Source: Wallemia ichthyophaga EXF-994 (Eukaryota; Basidiomycota; Wallemiomycetes; Wallemiales; Wallemiaceae). From it: a DNA stretch of 64,000 nucleotides. Location of the stretch: contig NW_008806297.1 of assembly GCF_000400465.1 (NCBI RefSeq), positions 34,096 to 98,095 on the forward strand, in the 5' to 3' direction. How positions within the stretch are numbered: the first letter of the stretch is position 1; each line of letters starts with the position of its first letter. This document shows, piece by piece, positions 21,701-31,251 of the stretch. Made by a program: the position numbers and the translations under genes. The notes under the pieces were generated by a model. That model was not told where the DNA came from and searched no databases. It saw only the letters and a list, made by a program, of their open reading frames with translations.

Positions 21701-22255
21701 AAGATTGAGCTTGTTGAGATACGTCTTCTCTCTACGCATCGTCATTTCATCCTCTGAAGTCTTTATGACGGCGTTTACGACAAAGTTACGGATTCCTTGC
21801 TGCTGTTCAACGGGGAGGACCTTCCACTTTGTTTGAATGAGCTTTTCCAAGATTTGTAAGCCAATGTACTTGAGGTGTTAGTGTCAGCGAGGATGGAGTA
21901 TATGTGTGGCTATGAACCCACTTTAGTCTGTGGACTCGGGCTCAATTCGAGTATCGCAGGCACTCTTTGCCACGAGTCTGGATGATCCTGTTTGATAGGG
22001 GTAAGCTGTGAAGGCTTGAATCGCATCAAACTAACTTGAAATTGCGTGAGTACGCGCTGTGCCATTTGTTGCTACGTCTTGTAAGCGTTTGTCGCAAACT
22101 CCAACCAAAATCTCACCTCCTGGCCTGCACCGGCAAAGAACGCAGCAACAACACGATCTAGCAATCCAACGTCGATATCTTGACTAAAATCAAGAATTGA
22201 CTTGTAATTCTCATCAGTTTTGGCTTATTTCCATTTTCAGTGAACTCACGTCCAT
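18727..22255 (-). CDS. CRM1: Exportin-1 / CRM1 nuclear export receptor
   Basis: Karyopherin that exports leucine-rich NES cargo with Ran-GTP. Seven exons: 22255-22250, 22200-22117, 22071-22036, 21987-21922, 21868-21689, 21640-19444, 19397-18727, total 1079 residues. The first exon is only ATGGAC, and splicing gives the family N-terminus MDSILDFSQDIDVGLLDRVV. The CRIME-type region contains LEKLIQTKWKVLP, then LKLLSEEIFDFSAEQMTQAK. The NES-groove helix carries [21 protein letters not shown], with Cys580 at the position of human Cys528, the residue attacked by leptomycin B. The C-terminus ends in an acidic LLEDEEL. All six introns are 45-53 nt with canonical ends, and each junction restores family sequence. 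Confidence 0.97.
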
Positions 22256-22346
22256 CTCTCTCTTGAGCGCAGGAAATAAAGCAGTGATTCTACACGCGTA
22301 TAAGCCTAAACGGAAAATATAAGTAATTACAAAAAAATAATTAACT

Positions 22347-23937
22347 CTACTCTTCAACTACCTCCTCCTCGTAATACTCTTCGTCGTAGTCCTCAGCTCC
22401 CGCGTTTTCGTATTGTTGATACTCGGCAATCAGATCCATCAAGTTTGACTCAGCTTCTGTGAATTCCATTTCATCCATTCCTGTGTATGGATTGTTAGCT
22501 AGTTACTATATATACGCATCCCCACTCACCTTCTCCCGTGTACCAGTGCAAGTACGCTCTTCTCTTCAACATGGCACTAAACATTGTGGCGTTTCTATGG
22601 AATAGATCTTGAACCGATGTTGTATTGGCGATGAATGTACCTCCGGTCTTGGAATCTATTGGTGATACGCTGCAGTGTGAAGTGAGAACCTGTATTTTGT
22701 TAGTTGTGTCACCTTATCTATAACCACATCAAACCCACGTTATGTGGAATCCACTCAACAAATTGATCTGCATTCTTAGCTTGATATGCCATTATAGTGT
22801 CCTCGATATCGCGCATACCCATTGGTCCTTGGTAGAGTGCTGCTGCTGTCATATATCTACCGTACTTTGGTATTTGAGCAAGCATATTGTTGCTGTCAAA
22901 TAAGCTAGCGGTGAGATCCTGAATGTTAGTTGACTGGTAGGATCTGTTCCTAACGCTCGATAATGGAGCAATTGCTGTGCACAAAAAGTGTAATCTTGGG
23001 AAAGGTATCATGTTCACGGCGAGCTTTCTTAAATCGGAGTTGAGCTGAGATGGGAATCTCAATGATGTTGAAACACCTGCCATTGCTCTAGCAATCAGAC
23101 CGTTAAGGCTGTCGTAGTTTGGTGAATCAGTTTTAAGTGTGTTCTGGCAAATTCTGTATAGCGCCTCGTTGTCCAACATGAAAGTCAAGTCTGAGTTTTC
23201 AATTAACTGATTTGTTGCAAGTACTGCGTTGTATGGCTCAACCACAGTGTCTGATACCTTTGGGGATGGGATGATAGAGAATGTGGACATCATACGATCG
23301 GGGAACTCCTCACGAAGCTTGCTCATGAGCAGAGTACCTAAACCAGAACCTGTACCACCGCCAAGGGAATGATTAAGCTGGAATCCCTGTAGACAGTCTG
23401 TGTTCTCTGCTTCACGACGCGTAATATCGAGAATCTGATCGACGAGTTCAGCACCCTCTGTGTAGTAACCTTTACCGAAGTTATTTCCAGCGCCAGATTG
23501 TCCGTTAACGAAGCTATTTGGGGAGAAGAGGCCACCGATGTTGGAGTGCCTGAGGACCTGGAATGTTAACTAAGCGGGGTGCTATACGGGACAGAGGCAA
23601 CGAACCTCCATAGTATTAGGCTCTAGATCCACGTTAACGCTTCTTGGAACGTAGCGCGTCTTGCCATCATGTGCAACCTCGTTGAAATAGACGTTCAGTC
23701 TCTCAGTCTGTATATCTGTAGTATCTGGCTTGAGGTGGCCATCTTCGGTGAGGCCATGCTCGATAAGGAGCGTCTCCCAGAACGATCTGCTAACTTGGTT
23801 ACCTGCGCTGTGTGAGAGGTGTGTGCGCGTACATGTGCTGTGTACAACTCACCTGCTTGTCCAGCCTGTGGAAGTTAGTGGCGCGTAAATAAGACTACAA
23901 ATCTACTCACAGATATATTGATCAATTCACGTGGCAT
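22347..23937 (-). CDS. Divergent beta-tubulin paralogue
   Basis: Six exons: 23937-23911, 23865-23853, 23802-23606, 23557-22739, 22689-22530, 22480-22347, total 449 residues. Beta-tubulin hallmarks are present: [14 protein letters not shown] (GTP-binding loop T4), [43 protein letters not shown], and the tail [25 protein letters not shown] followed by an acidic C-terminus with Tyr residues. It differs widely from conserved fungal beta-tubulin: MPRELINIS for [33 protein letters not shown] for the usual [24 protein letters not shown], and [18 protein letters not shown] second, conserved beta-tubulin gene is therefore expected elsewhere. Exon 2 is 13 nt. Confidence 0.9.
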
Positions 23938-24018
23938 TTCCTTTGTTTTGCTTGATTTATGGGTGTTGGGAAGCGGGAGCACGCGTCAATCCACACATGT
24001 TGGATATCAAATCAAAAC

Positions 24019-25704
24019 TTAACAAACATTTATCTTTCTGTCTAAATATCTTATCATTTCTGGTTTGAGCTGGCTTATATCTGTAGCACCGAGCAAACGA
24101 AGCCCCGTTGCCAATTCTTCTTCTAGAACTGCTTCATGTGTTAGCTGTATTTTTACGCGTCGTCAAACTTACTCTGCACCGCTCTCACTACACCCTGCTC
24201 TCCATATGCACTTTGTGCGTACAGGAATGGTCTCCCTAAACCAACTCCTTTAGCTCCCAAACAAAGCGCCTTGAGAACGTCTGTCCCGCGTCTTACTCCA
24301 CCATCTACATACACCTCCAGCTCATCGAAGACTTCTGGCGCCTCCTCGCGTATCTCCCTCAGTACATCCACCGAAGCAGGCGCGAAATTGAGCTGTCTGC
24401 CGCCGTGATTGGATAGCACTATAGCCTTGACACCAGACTTGGCTGCGAGTTTAGCATCTTGGACCGACTGCACGCCCTTGATGATGATCGGGAGGTCTGT
24501 GACTGATTTCAGCCACTCGACATCCTTCCAGGACAGATCTGCTGCCTGATAGCCACTGATTGCCTGTGCCACTCCCTTCGTACCTCCGTCCTCGTCGTCG
24601 AAGTCGCCCTTGGCGCGCAGATCTCTCTCGCGCTTTCCCGGTACTGGAGCGTCGACGGTGAACATGATTCCATTCAGCTTGAGCTGTTCCACCTTGCGTA
24701 CTATTTCCAAGCTCTTCTGCCTATCCCAATTGAGGTAGAGCTGGAAGATAAGTGGTTGGCCCTCGCTCCTCGCGTCGCACATTTCCTCCAGAGTGCAGCT
24801 AGCGTTGCTGGAGATGCCCTGGACGATACCGGTCTGCGCAGCGCCCTTGGTGAGGTTAATTTCGCCTAGCGGGTGACCGAGTCGGGCCATCGCTGCTGGA
24901 CTGATGAAGATAGGCAGTGCACTCTTCGCGCCCATCACCACAGTACTGAGGTCGATCGAGGAGATGTCGACGAGCACACGCGGCCTGAACCAGTACCGCT
25001 TCCACGCATCGACATTCTCCCGCAGCGTGTTCTCGTCGTCCCCCGCACTCGAGTAGTATGCGTACGCCGTATTGGGCAATATCTGTGTAGCGAGCTTCTC
25101 GAAATCCTCCAGAGACACCATCGCGCCGAGAGGCGGGAGGTGCTCTCTAGCCGCGCGTATCCTGCGTTGCTCGTCATTCTCCTCGTCCTCAATCTCGGGC
25201 AGACTCGTTGGATCGACAGCGCCGAGATGGCATTCCGGGGCCAAATTGTTCTCTATAGTTCCCTTTGGATGTATGGGCGCGTAGAGCTGTGTAGCGTCTT
25301 TGCCTGAGTTTTTCACTATCACTTTGGCTCCACCCGGATGTGAAGCAAGGAAATCAGTTACGCTGGGGAAATGTGAGTGAAATATCGAGAATCCGCACGC
25401 TATCCACCCACTCATATACCTGTCCATCGATAATCACCCAGCACGATTCTGCGCTGTTGTGCTTCTCGATCTCCTCGTACGCTATGTAGCGCGCTTTGGC
25501 GGGGTTTGCGAGTGATATGGCCTCTTGGGGAATATTCTGGGCGTCTGAATCCAGCGACAGCTTCGATGCTGTCACGGCGAATGTGAATGCCAGTCCTGCG
25601 CTGCATAACAGGCCGTATCTAATCGGCGGTGGGCGTGCTGTACTGATACGCCTGATTGCCGGGCGTAGGAGTTGTTTAGTCGCTGCTGCTCTATTCATCA
25701 TCAT
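24019..25704 (-). CDS. CYB2: Flavocytochrome b2, L-lactate:cytochrome c oxidoreductase
   Basis: Oxidises L-lactate to pyruvate in the mitochondrial intermembrane space and passes electrons to cytochrome c. Exons: 25704-25412, 25362-24173, 24131-24019, total 531 residues. The N-terminus is a mitochondrial presequence (MMMNRAAATKQLLRPAIRRIS) followed by a hydrophobic sorting segment. A cytochrome b5 domain follows (EKHNSAESCWVIIDGQVYDV, haem His of SHPGG, second His in PIHPKG). The FMN alpha-hydroxyacid oxidase domain has PIFISPAAMARLGHP, QLYLNWDRQ, FTVDAPVPGKRERDLR, IIIKGVQ, the base His in LSNHGGRQL, and VYVDGGVRRGTDVLKAL. The last short exon supplies LEEELATGLRLLGATDISQL. Shares a 175-bp divergent promoter with a mitochondrial membrane gene. 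Confidence 0.93.
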
Positions 25705-25879
25705 CGTTGGTTGGCTACGCGGTGCCTCTACCGATCTGAAATCATGTCGATGATGTCGATGCGATTATCGCGGACCGGAATCCGCTGGCGAATGAGGGAG
25801 CAGCTATTGAGCAGCCAAAAGCAAATCCTGAAAATTGCATTGGAATTCTCTCGCATTCTCCCCTTCTTACCAAACGCCC

Positions 25880-26608
25880 ATGTCGAATAAGTTGCGTTTG
25901 GTGGCGTTGCCGATCAAGGCAACAACAGCGACAACGGCCACGCCGCAAATCACGCTTCTCTCCCAGCCGCCTACTGTGGCGCTGCAGGAGAACTACCTCA
26001 CCAAGACGATCAACTGGTGCGATAGGCAGTGGAACAAGCTGAGTGATTCGGCAGACGGTCACTGGAAGAAGCGCGTGTGGAATGGTGGCGAGAGCGTAAT
26101 GGATAGAGTGCCATACACGGAATGGGCGCTAAAACACATAGAGCCTGGCCAGAGCGTGGCCCCTAACAGCACCCACAAACTGGACATCCTCTACCCCAAA
26201 TCGGTGATATCAGACAAAGACCTGCTCAACATGGTCAAAGCGAGTTTTATCAGCAGAGCCGCTAGACATCGCAGATCCATGTGGATAGCCCTCTTCATCG
26301 CTCCAATCACCCTCCCCGTTGCTATCATACCCGTAGTGCCGAATCTCCCGCTTTTCTATGTCCTCTGGAGAGCCTGGTCGCATTGGCGAGCTCATCGCGG
26401 AGCTGTCTATTTGGGCAGACTACTCGCTAACAACCAACTCAACCCGCGTGAGTCGGACGAGCTGGATCGGTTCATATCAACCCACCCCAATCTCACTACT
26501 AAGGATATCAACACCCTTTCGAAAATACTCAAACTCCCGCCGCAAGCAACCCTCGAAGCCCATAGAGCAGTGAAGCAGATCGATAGCGATAGCAAGAGGC
26601 AAGAGTAG
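25880..26608 (+). CDS. Mitochondrial K+/H+ exchange-related protein (Mit_KHE1 family)
   Basis: Single exon, 242 residues from the first in-frame ATG at 25880. The N-terminus (MSNKLRLVALPIKATTATT) fits a mitochondrial presequence. Body motifs TINWCDRQWNKL and NMVKASFISRAARHRRSMWIAL precede a hydrophobic pair, FIAPITLPVAIIPVVPNLPLFYVLWRAW. The C-terminus has LNPRESDELDRFISTHPNLT. This matches, from memory, the Mit_KHE1 family of inner-membrane proteins reported to affect mitochondrial K+/H+ exchange. The biochemical role of the family is poorly defined, so the name is a family label rather than a proven activity. Confidence 0.75.
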   Translation: MSNKLRLVALPIKATTATTATPQITLLSQPPTVALQENYLTKTINWCDRQWNKLSDSADGHWKKRVWNGGESVMDRVPYTEWALKHIEPGQSVAPNSTHKLDILYPKSVISDKDLLNMVKASFISRAARHRRSMWIALFIAPITLPVAIIPVVPNLPLFYVLWRAWSHWRAHRGAVYLGRLLANNQLNPRESDELDRFISTHPNLTTKDINTLSKILKLPPQATLEAHRAVKQIDSDSKRQE

Positions 26609-26639
26609 ACGATAATTTATGAATGACGTTATTTGCATT

Positions 26640-26728
26640 GGTATATCATGGTAGTCCATGTGATAGTTATAGTTACAGTGTTTGTGATATTTATAGTGAT
26701 AGTGTCAGTGGTAGTGTCAGACAGTGTC
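26640..26728. repeat. Degenerate TAGTG/TAGTT repeats in a convergent 3' region
   Basis: A run of imperfect repeats (gtgatagttatagttacag, tagtgatagtgtcagtggtag) lies between the stops of the K+/H+ exchange-related gene and the orphan. Probably a slippage-derived tract in the 3' UTRs. No function implied. Confidence 0.4.
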
Positions 26729-28538
26729 TTATACTACCTCCATCCAACCCAGCTCCACACATCTAAATAGAGCGTCTTTGTTGAACTGCGCTGCATTGTA
26801 ACCCACTATTTCTGCCCAGTTGATGGGCATCTTCTCGCGCTTTTTGCTTGCCTTCCACTTACCCGCATCCTTGACTCCCTGCCAGAGAAGAAATACGCGT
26901 CCTGTTATTTCGGGCGTTGGTCGAATTGCAAGCGATGCAGCTGGTTCGTAGAAGTCTGGTGTTGTGTGTTTAGTGGATGCGGTTGAGTATGACTGTGTCT
27001 CACCTTGGGGTAGGAATCTAAAAGCGATGTGTGGATATCTAAGTAAATGTGGGCTGTTGTGTGTTAGAGTGTGTGTTTAATAAAGGCTTCTCCCCACGCA
27101 CACTATATCAGCCATGAAGCTGGTTCTCACCAGCGGATTAATCTGGAATTGCTCATTGAGTATCTTGTCCAATCTAGTCGCAAAGTCTTTTGTAGGGACG
27201 AGAACGCCGTTGTAGTCCACCAGATCTGGATTCGCAGGGTCGAATGGTGTCTTGTCATCCGGCGACAGACGTGCAGTGCCAGGTTCAGGACTGTAATTGA
27301 GATTGAGTTTTGAATGAGAGGAACACACAACCCCACTCACACAGCCTCCCAAGACAATCCAGCAGTCTTGCTTCCGCTAACCACATCCTCAACTACGCCT
27401 CCAGGTCCAACACGCAGGAAAAACCCAACTGTCTGCTTCCCGTTCTCTTTCTTGATTTCCGAGGTGGGCCATGTCGACACACACTTCCACGAGCTGGCGA
27501 GGCAAATCTCCAAAGTCAGGAACTGCTCTATGGGCGAGAAGAGCTGTATGAATGGCTTGCTGGAACAGGAGCGCATTTGAACTGTCTTGACTTGACCACT
27601 AGCGCTTGTAAGGTTGGAGAAGTTGAGGCCTGGTTGGATGTGAGATTGTCTTGGTTATTGGGTGTGTATGAAAATTTTACACACCCGACTCTATCTCTTT
27701 CCCGTGGAAGTTAATCCTGCCTTCCGCATCTGTCTTTGATTTGATAGTGAGCTGGCCCAGGAAATTACCGGCGATGGTCTGTCCACCCTGGCTTTGCGAC
27801 CAGTCCATGTTAACCTGCGGGGTGAGTAGGGCAGCTTGTGCGTGTACGGACACACCTCCGGTAAAGCCTTTGTGTTCAATCTGAACATTTTCCCTTTGGC
27901 ATTCTCAACAGTGATACCGATCTGAGTCCGCGGTCAGCCACTCAACAGTCTCTCCACGGCCAACTCCACTCACAGGCACAGGCTCGGGAGGCGGCGGTGG
28001 TGCTTCTATCCGACAGAAGCGGGGAGTCAATCGATCGCGCAGAGCAGACAGACACCACTTACTCTCCTCGGCGACGTGCGTATCTTTAGTAGCATAGACC
28101 TGGATCTCGGTGCGCAAAACGCTCTGTGTCGGCTGTCAGTGGGGGTGTCACGGAGAAGCCTCAGTCGAACCTTGCCCATTTTCACTACCTGATACACAGC
28201 GTCGTCGCCCAGTATGATAAGGTCGCCCTGCGCCGTGTTTGCGAGGTACCCGGGCGCCTCTTTCTTCTGCACGTGGCTAAGATACGAGTGGATTGTTCGG
28301 AGCGGGCTCACCTTTACGCCCAATCTGAAAACAAGGTTGTTGGGTATACACCATCGCTCTCCCGCCGATGCCATCGCTTCCTGTGGGCCGTTAGTCGTTC
28401 TCCTGTGTTTGGCGCATAGCCCACTGAGAGGGTGTTCGGGAGGGCGCAGGCGAGGTCTCTGCCACTCGCGCTGACGATCAGGATGCCGGGTGCTGGCTGT
28501 GGCTGTGGCTGTGATCCTGAAGGCATCATCGTCGGCAT
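26729..28538 (-). CDS. Eleven-exon orphan protein, function unknown
   Basis: Exons: 28538-28425, 28380-28312, 28266-28171, 28123-28063, 28005-27974, 27921-27856, 27814-27685, 27629-27341, 27290-27102, 27017-27004, 26955-26729, total 428 residues. All ten introns have GT-AG ends and every phase matches; one exon is just 14 nt. The N-terminus is Gln/Pro-rich. The middle reads as beta-rich, well-mixed sequence (QGDLIILGDDAVYQVV, LRTEIQVYATKD, a PPPPPEPVP spacer, NFLGQLTIKSKTDAEGRI, QTVGFFLRVGPGGVVEDV), and the C-terminus is VFLLWQGVKDAGKWKASK then ALFRCVELGWMEVV. It looks like a folded, conserved protein, but I recognise no family. Confidence 0.75.
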
Positions 28539-28847
28539 GGGCTGGAATTGGTAGTTAAGCACTGCCAATCACACAGTTAACGTCAGCTGGGCGCTTCTCA
28601 GAGGCTACAACGCACTCAGTTAGGCGATATCGAGTGTGATGATACAATTTGGTGTGATTGCGCGGAAACATCATGTCTGATGCTACACGTTGAGGTCTTT
28701 GCAGGGATTACAAGCATTGCAAACAGCCAATGACCTTGCCAACAAGTACTTTATATTTTATTCAATTTATTTTTTCCCAATTTTTATATTTTACATGGTC
28801 CGATTTACCATTACCGAATCTCTGATCAATATCTTATCAATCCAGCC
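28539..28847. other. Divergent promoter region, orphan / heme oxygenase
   Basis: 309 bp between divergent start codons. AT-rich near the heme oxygenase (TTTATATTTTACATGG at about 28780-28797). No ATG-initiated frame of note. No motif I can tie to iron or haem control. Confidence 0.45.
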
Positions 28848-29702
28848 ATGAACCCCGCGGAAATTGACAAGACACCAGCGTCAAAGCTCCTCAAATCGGG
28901 CACTCAGATAGCGCACGATCTAGTGGCCGAGTCACCAACGGCGATGAGGCTGCTCAGTGCACAGATGCCTTTCTCCACGTTTGTTAAATACACAATATGG
29001 CTTCATGAGCTGTACGACACGCTCGAGACGTCGATACAGAAGCTCAGTAGCGATCCACACCTGTCACCGCTGAGCAGATTAGACGTGCTAGCCCGAGCAC
29101 CGGCTTTGAAGGGCGACCTGACAAACCTGCTATCGCCCTCGATGAGAGAGAGAGTTCTCTTGAAAGGGGATGTGAGTTGGCGCGACCATCCTTTTGCGAA
29201 AGCGGTCCTGTGTCAGCTTCCTAGCAGTCTCGAGAACTATCGAGAGCGGATCAGGACAGCTAGCGGGCTGCAGCTCGCTGGACACGCCTATGTGCGATAC
29301 TTGGGCGATCTAAGTGGTGGTCAGATCATACAGAGGAAGCTGGGTAAGGCGTACAAGCTGGAGGAGCTCGACGCGAAGCAGTTCTATGATTTCCCCCCGC
29401 TCGATCCTGCTCAAGAATACCCAGCTAACGCGGCTCAAGTGAAGAAGATCAAAAGCTGGTTCAGAAGATCACTCGACATAATCGCGCAGTCGGTGGAAGA
29501 GAAGACGATACTGATCGATGAAGCTAGCAAGTCATTCATATTCAACAGCGACTTGTTTATCGACTTGGAGAAGCATACAGTGGTAGCACCGGAACTGAAC
29601 CAGTCAGGTAAGGAGCCAGTGGAAGAATCAATCAGAATGAGCTATGTTAGAGTACTGGTTGCGTTATTACTGCTTGTTGTCATCGGATACTGGGTATTGT
29701 AA
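28848..29702 (+). CDS. HMX1: Heme oxygenase with C-terminal membrane anchor
   Basis: Degrades haem to biliverdin, Fe2+ and CO; in yeast Hmx1 serves iron recycling at the ER. Single exon, 284 residues. The probable proximal haem ligand is His22 or its neighbour in SGTQIAHDLVAES. The distal-helix signature is intact: GLQLAGHAYVRYLGDLSGGQ (Gly-rich LGDLSGGQ). The C-terminus after RMSYVRV is a single hydrophobic tail anchor (LVALLLLVVIGYWVL), as in ER-bound heme oxygenases. Length and order fit the family. Confidence 0.93.
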   Translation: MNPAEIDKTPASKLLKSGTQIAHDLVAESPTAMRLLSAQMPFSTFVKYTIWLHELYDTLETSIQKLSSDPHLSPLSRLDVLARAPALKGDLTNLLSPSMRERVLLKGDVSWRDHPFAKAVLCQLPSSLENYRERIRTASGLQLAGHAYVRYLGDLSGGQIIQRKLGKAYKLEELDAKQFYDFPPLDPAQEYPANAAQVKKIKSWFRRSLDIIAQSVEEKTILIDEASKSFIFNSDLFIDLEKHTVVAPELNQSGKEPVEESIRMSYVRVLVALLLLVVIGYWVL

Positions 29703-29896
29703 AGTAAATTGTGTTTTGTCTGCGTTTACCTTTTTCACTTTGCACACTCACTACGATGGATATTTCAGTGCGGCGCTGGGATGGCGAGATAGTACCAGCA
29801 TTAAGGAGGAGTGGGTTCAGCGGCTATTCCCGCGTGCGTCTCTGATATCAGCCAATTGCAGGACTTGAGTCAGAGAGCACTGAGATTACGCGGAGG

Positions 29897-31216
29897 ATGT
29901 CGGCGCATAATGATAGTGCTACAGGGCCACTGAGCCAGTACAATGAGCATTACGGTCAGCATGAGCAGCACAGCGAGCAGTATCAATACCACGATGATCA
30001 GTATCACCAACACAATCTTCCTAACCTCCCAACCCCCAAATCCAAAGCGAAAGTGAAGCAAAGTCGAAGCAGGGACAACTTCGCGTTTGTAGAGCCCCTG
30101 CCTGCATCACTGTTGCATGAGAAGATGCCAGATGGTACAGCTTCAGATGACAGCAGCGAGGAGGACGCCTTGATTCACTCTACAGACGCACACATAAAGT
30201 TCCCCCAACAAATTCGACAGCCTGGCGGGAATGTACTCACCAAGAGCAATATACCTAGAATGGTGAGACCTCGCGCTAATACCAACTTGACAATGATGCA
30301 TCAACGACATCGAAGCGACGATGACGAAATGATGGAGATAGCTAAAATGGGTCACACAAGCTATTTGAATGAGAATGCGGAGGGTATTTATGGTGGGTAC
30401 GAGCGCGGCTATGATGGTGGATATCAACGTGGATCCGATGGTGGACATGAGCCTGGACATGATGGCAAAGATACACAGGAAAATGAATCAACTCGCGGTG
30501 AGAAAGCAATTAATAGCTCACAAGGTAGTAGAGCGCAGGGTGGTCGTAGTCACAGCTCATTTGGAATGTATGATAGCCACAACAAGCCAAAAAAGAAGAT
30601 AAAAAAGAGAATGCCTGTGAAAGGACGAGCATCTGAGCCATACAGACCACAAAGACCACCAACGCCTGAGACAGTTGTGGATTTAGCGCCTTGGAGTGTA
30701 CCACCGTCAACATCAACGAGCTTACCACCAGGAAAGAGTTGGGATGATGTAGTTGTGCCTACTCTGGCTCGCAAGATGGAAATGGAAAGAAATCGCGATG
30801 ATATTGAGAGAAAGGCAGATAATAGAGTGAGCAAGGATGATATTGAGTTGGATACGATACAAGATCACCGCAATTCACAAGTCACACAAGATGAAGGCGT
30901 TAATGAGCTCACAAGTCAATCAACGCGACCAGAAGACATAGCTGAAATGGCATTGCCGAAAAGTGAAACACTAACACCGCACCAAAAGGAAATGTCAAAG
31001 ACACCGTCACAAGACTCACATGGGGATATGGCTAAAAGCATGGCTAAGAGCTCAATGCAGCAGCCAACGCAGCAGCCAATGCAACCGACAACTAAACAAC
31101 CGACGCAACAGTCACCACCACTGCAAAAAAACAATCAACCAGAGCAACGAGAGCAACGAGTGGAGAAGAAGGTGACAAATAAGCCAAAGACGAGCAAGTG
31201 CTGTGTAATAATGTAA
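29897..31216 (+). CDS. Disordered protein with CCVIM prenylation motif
   Basis: Single exon, 439 residues, no recognised domain. The N-terminus is rich in His, Gln and Tyr (NEHYGQHEQHSEQYQYHDD). The middle has Gly-rich imperfect repeats (GGYERGYDGGYQRGSDGG) and a basic stretch (NKPKKKIKKRMPVKGRA). The C-terminal part is Gln/Pro/Thr-rich (QPTQQPMQPTTKQPTQQ). The last residues are KCCVIM: a CaaX box (CVIM, farnesyl-type by the Met) preceded by a second Cys that could be palmitoylated, with a basic stretch just upstream. This predicts a lipidated, membrane-tethered disordered protein. It lies 35 bp upstream of the MAPKK start on the same strand, but a functional link is only a guess. Confidence 0.7.
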   Translation: MSAHNDSATGPLSQYNEHYGQHEQHSEQYQYHDDQYHQHNLPNLPTPKSKAKVKQSRSRDNFAFVEPLPASLLHEKMPDGTASDDSSEEDALIHSTDAHIKFPQQIRQPGGNVLTKSNIPRMVRPRANTNLTMMHQRHRSDDDEMMEIAKMGHTSYLNENAEGIYGGYERGYDGGYQRGSDGGHEPGHDGKDTQENESTRGEKAINSSQGSRAQGGRSHSSFGMYDSHNKPKKKIKKRMPVKGRASEPYRPQRPPTPETVVDLAPWSVPPSTSTSLPPGKSWDDVVVPTLARKMEMERNRDDIERKADNRVSKDDIELDTIQDHRNSQVTQDEGVNELTSQSTRPEDIAEMALPKSETLTPHQKEMSKTPSQDSHGDMAKSMAKSSMQQPTQQPMQPTTKQPTQQSPPLQKNNQPEQREQRVEKKVTNKPKTSKCCVIM

Positions 31217-31251
31217 AACGATATATAAATTTTATACCTTTCAAATAGTTC

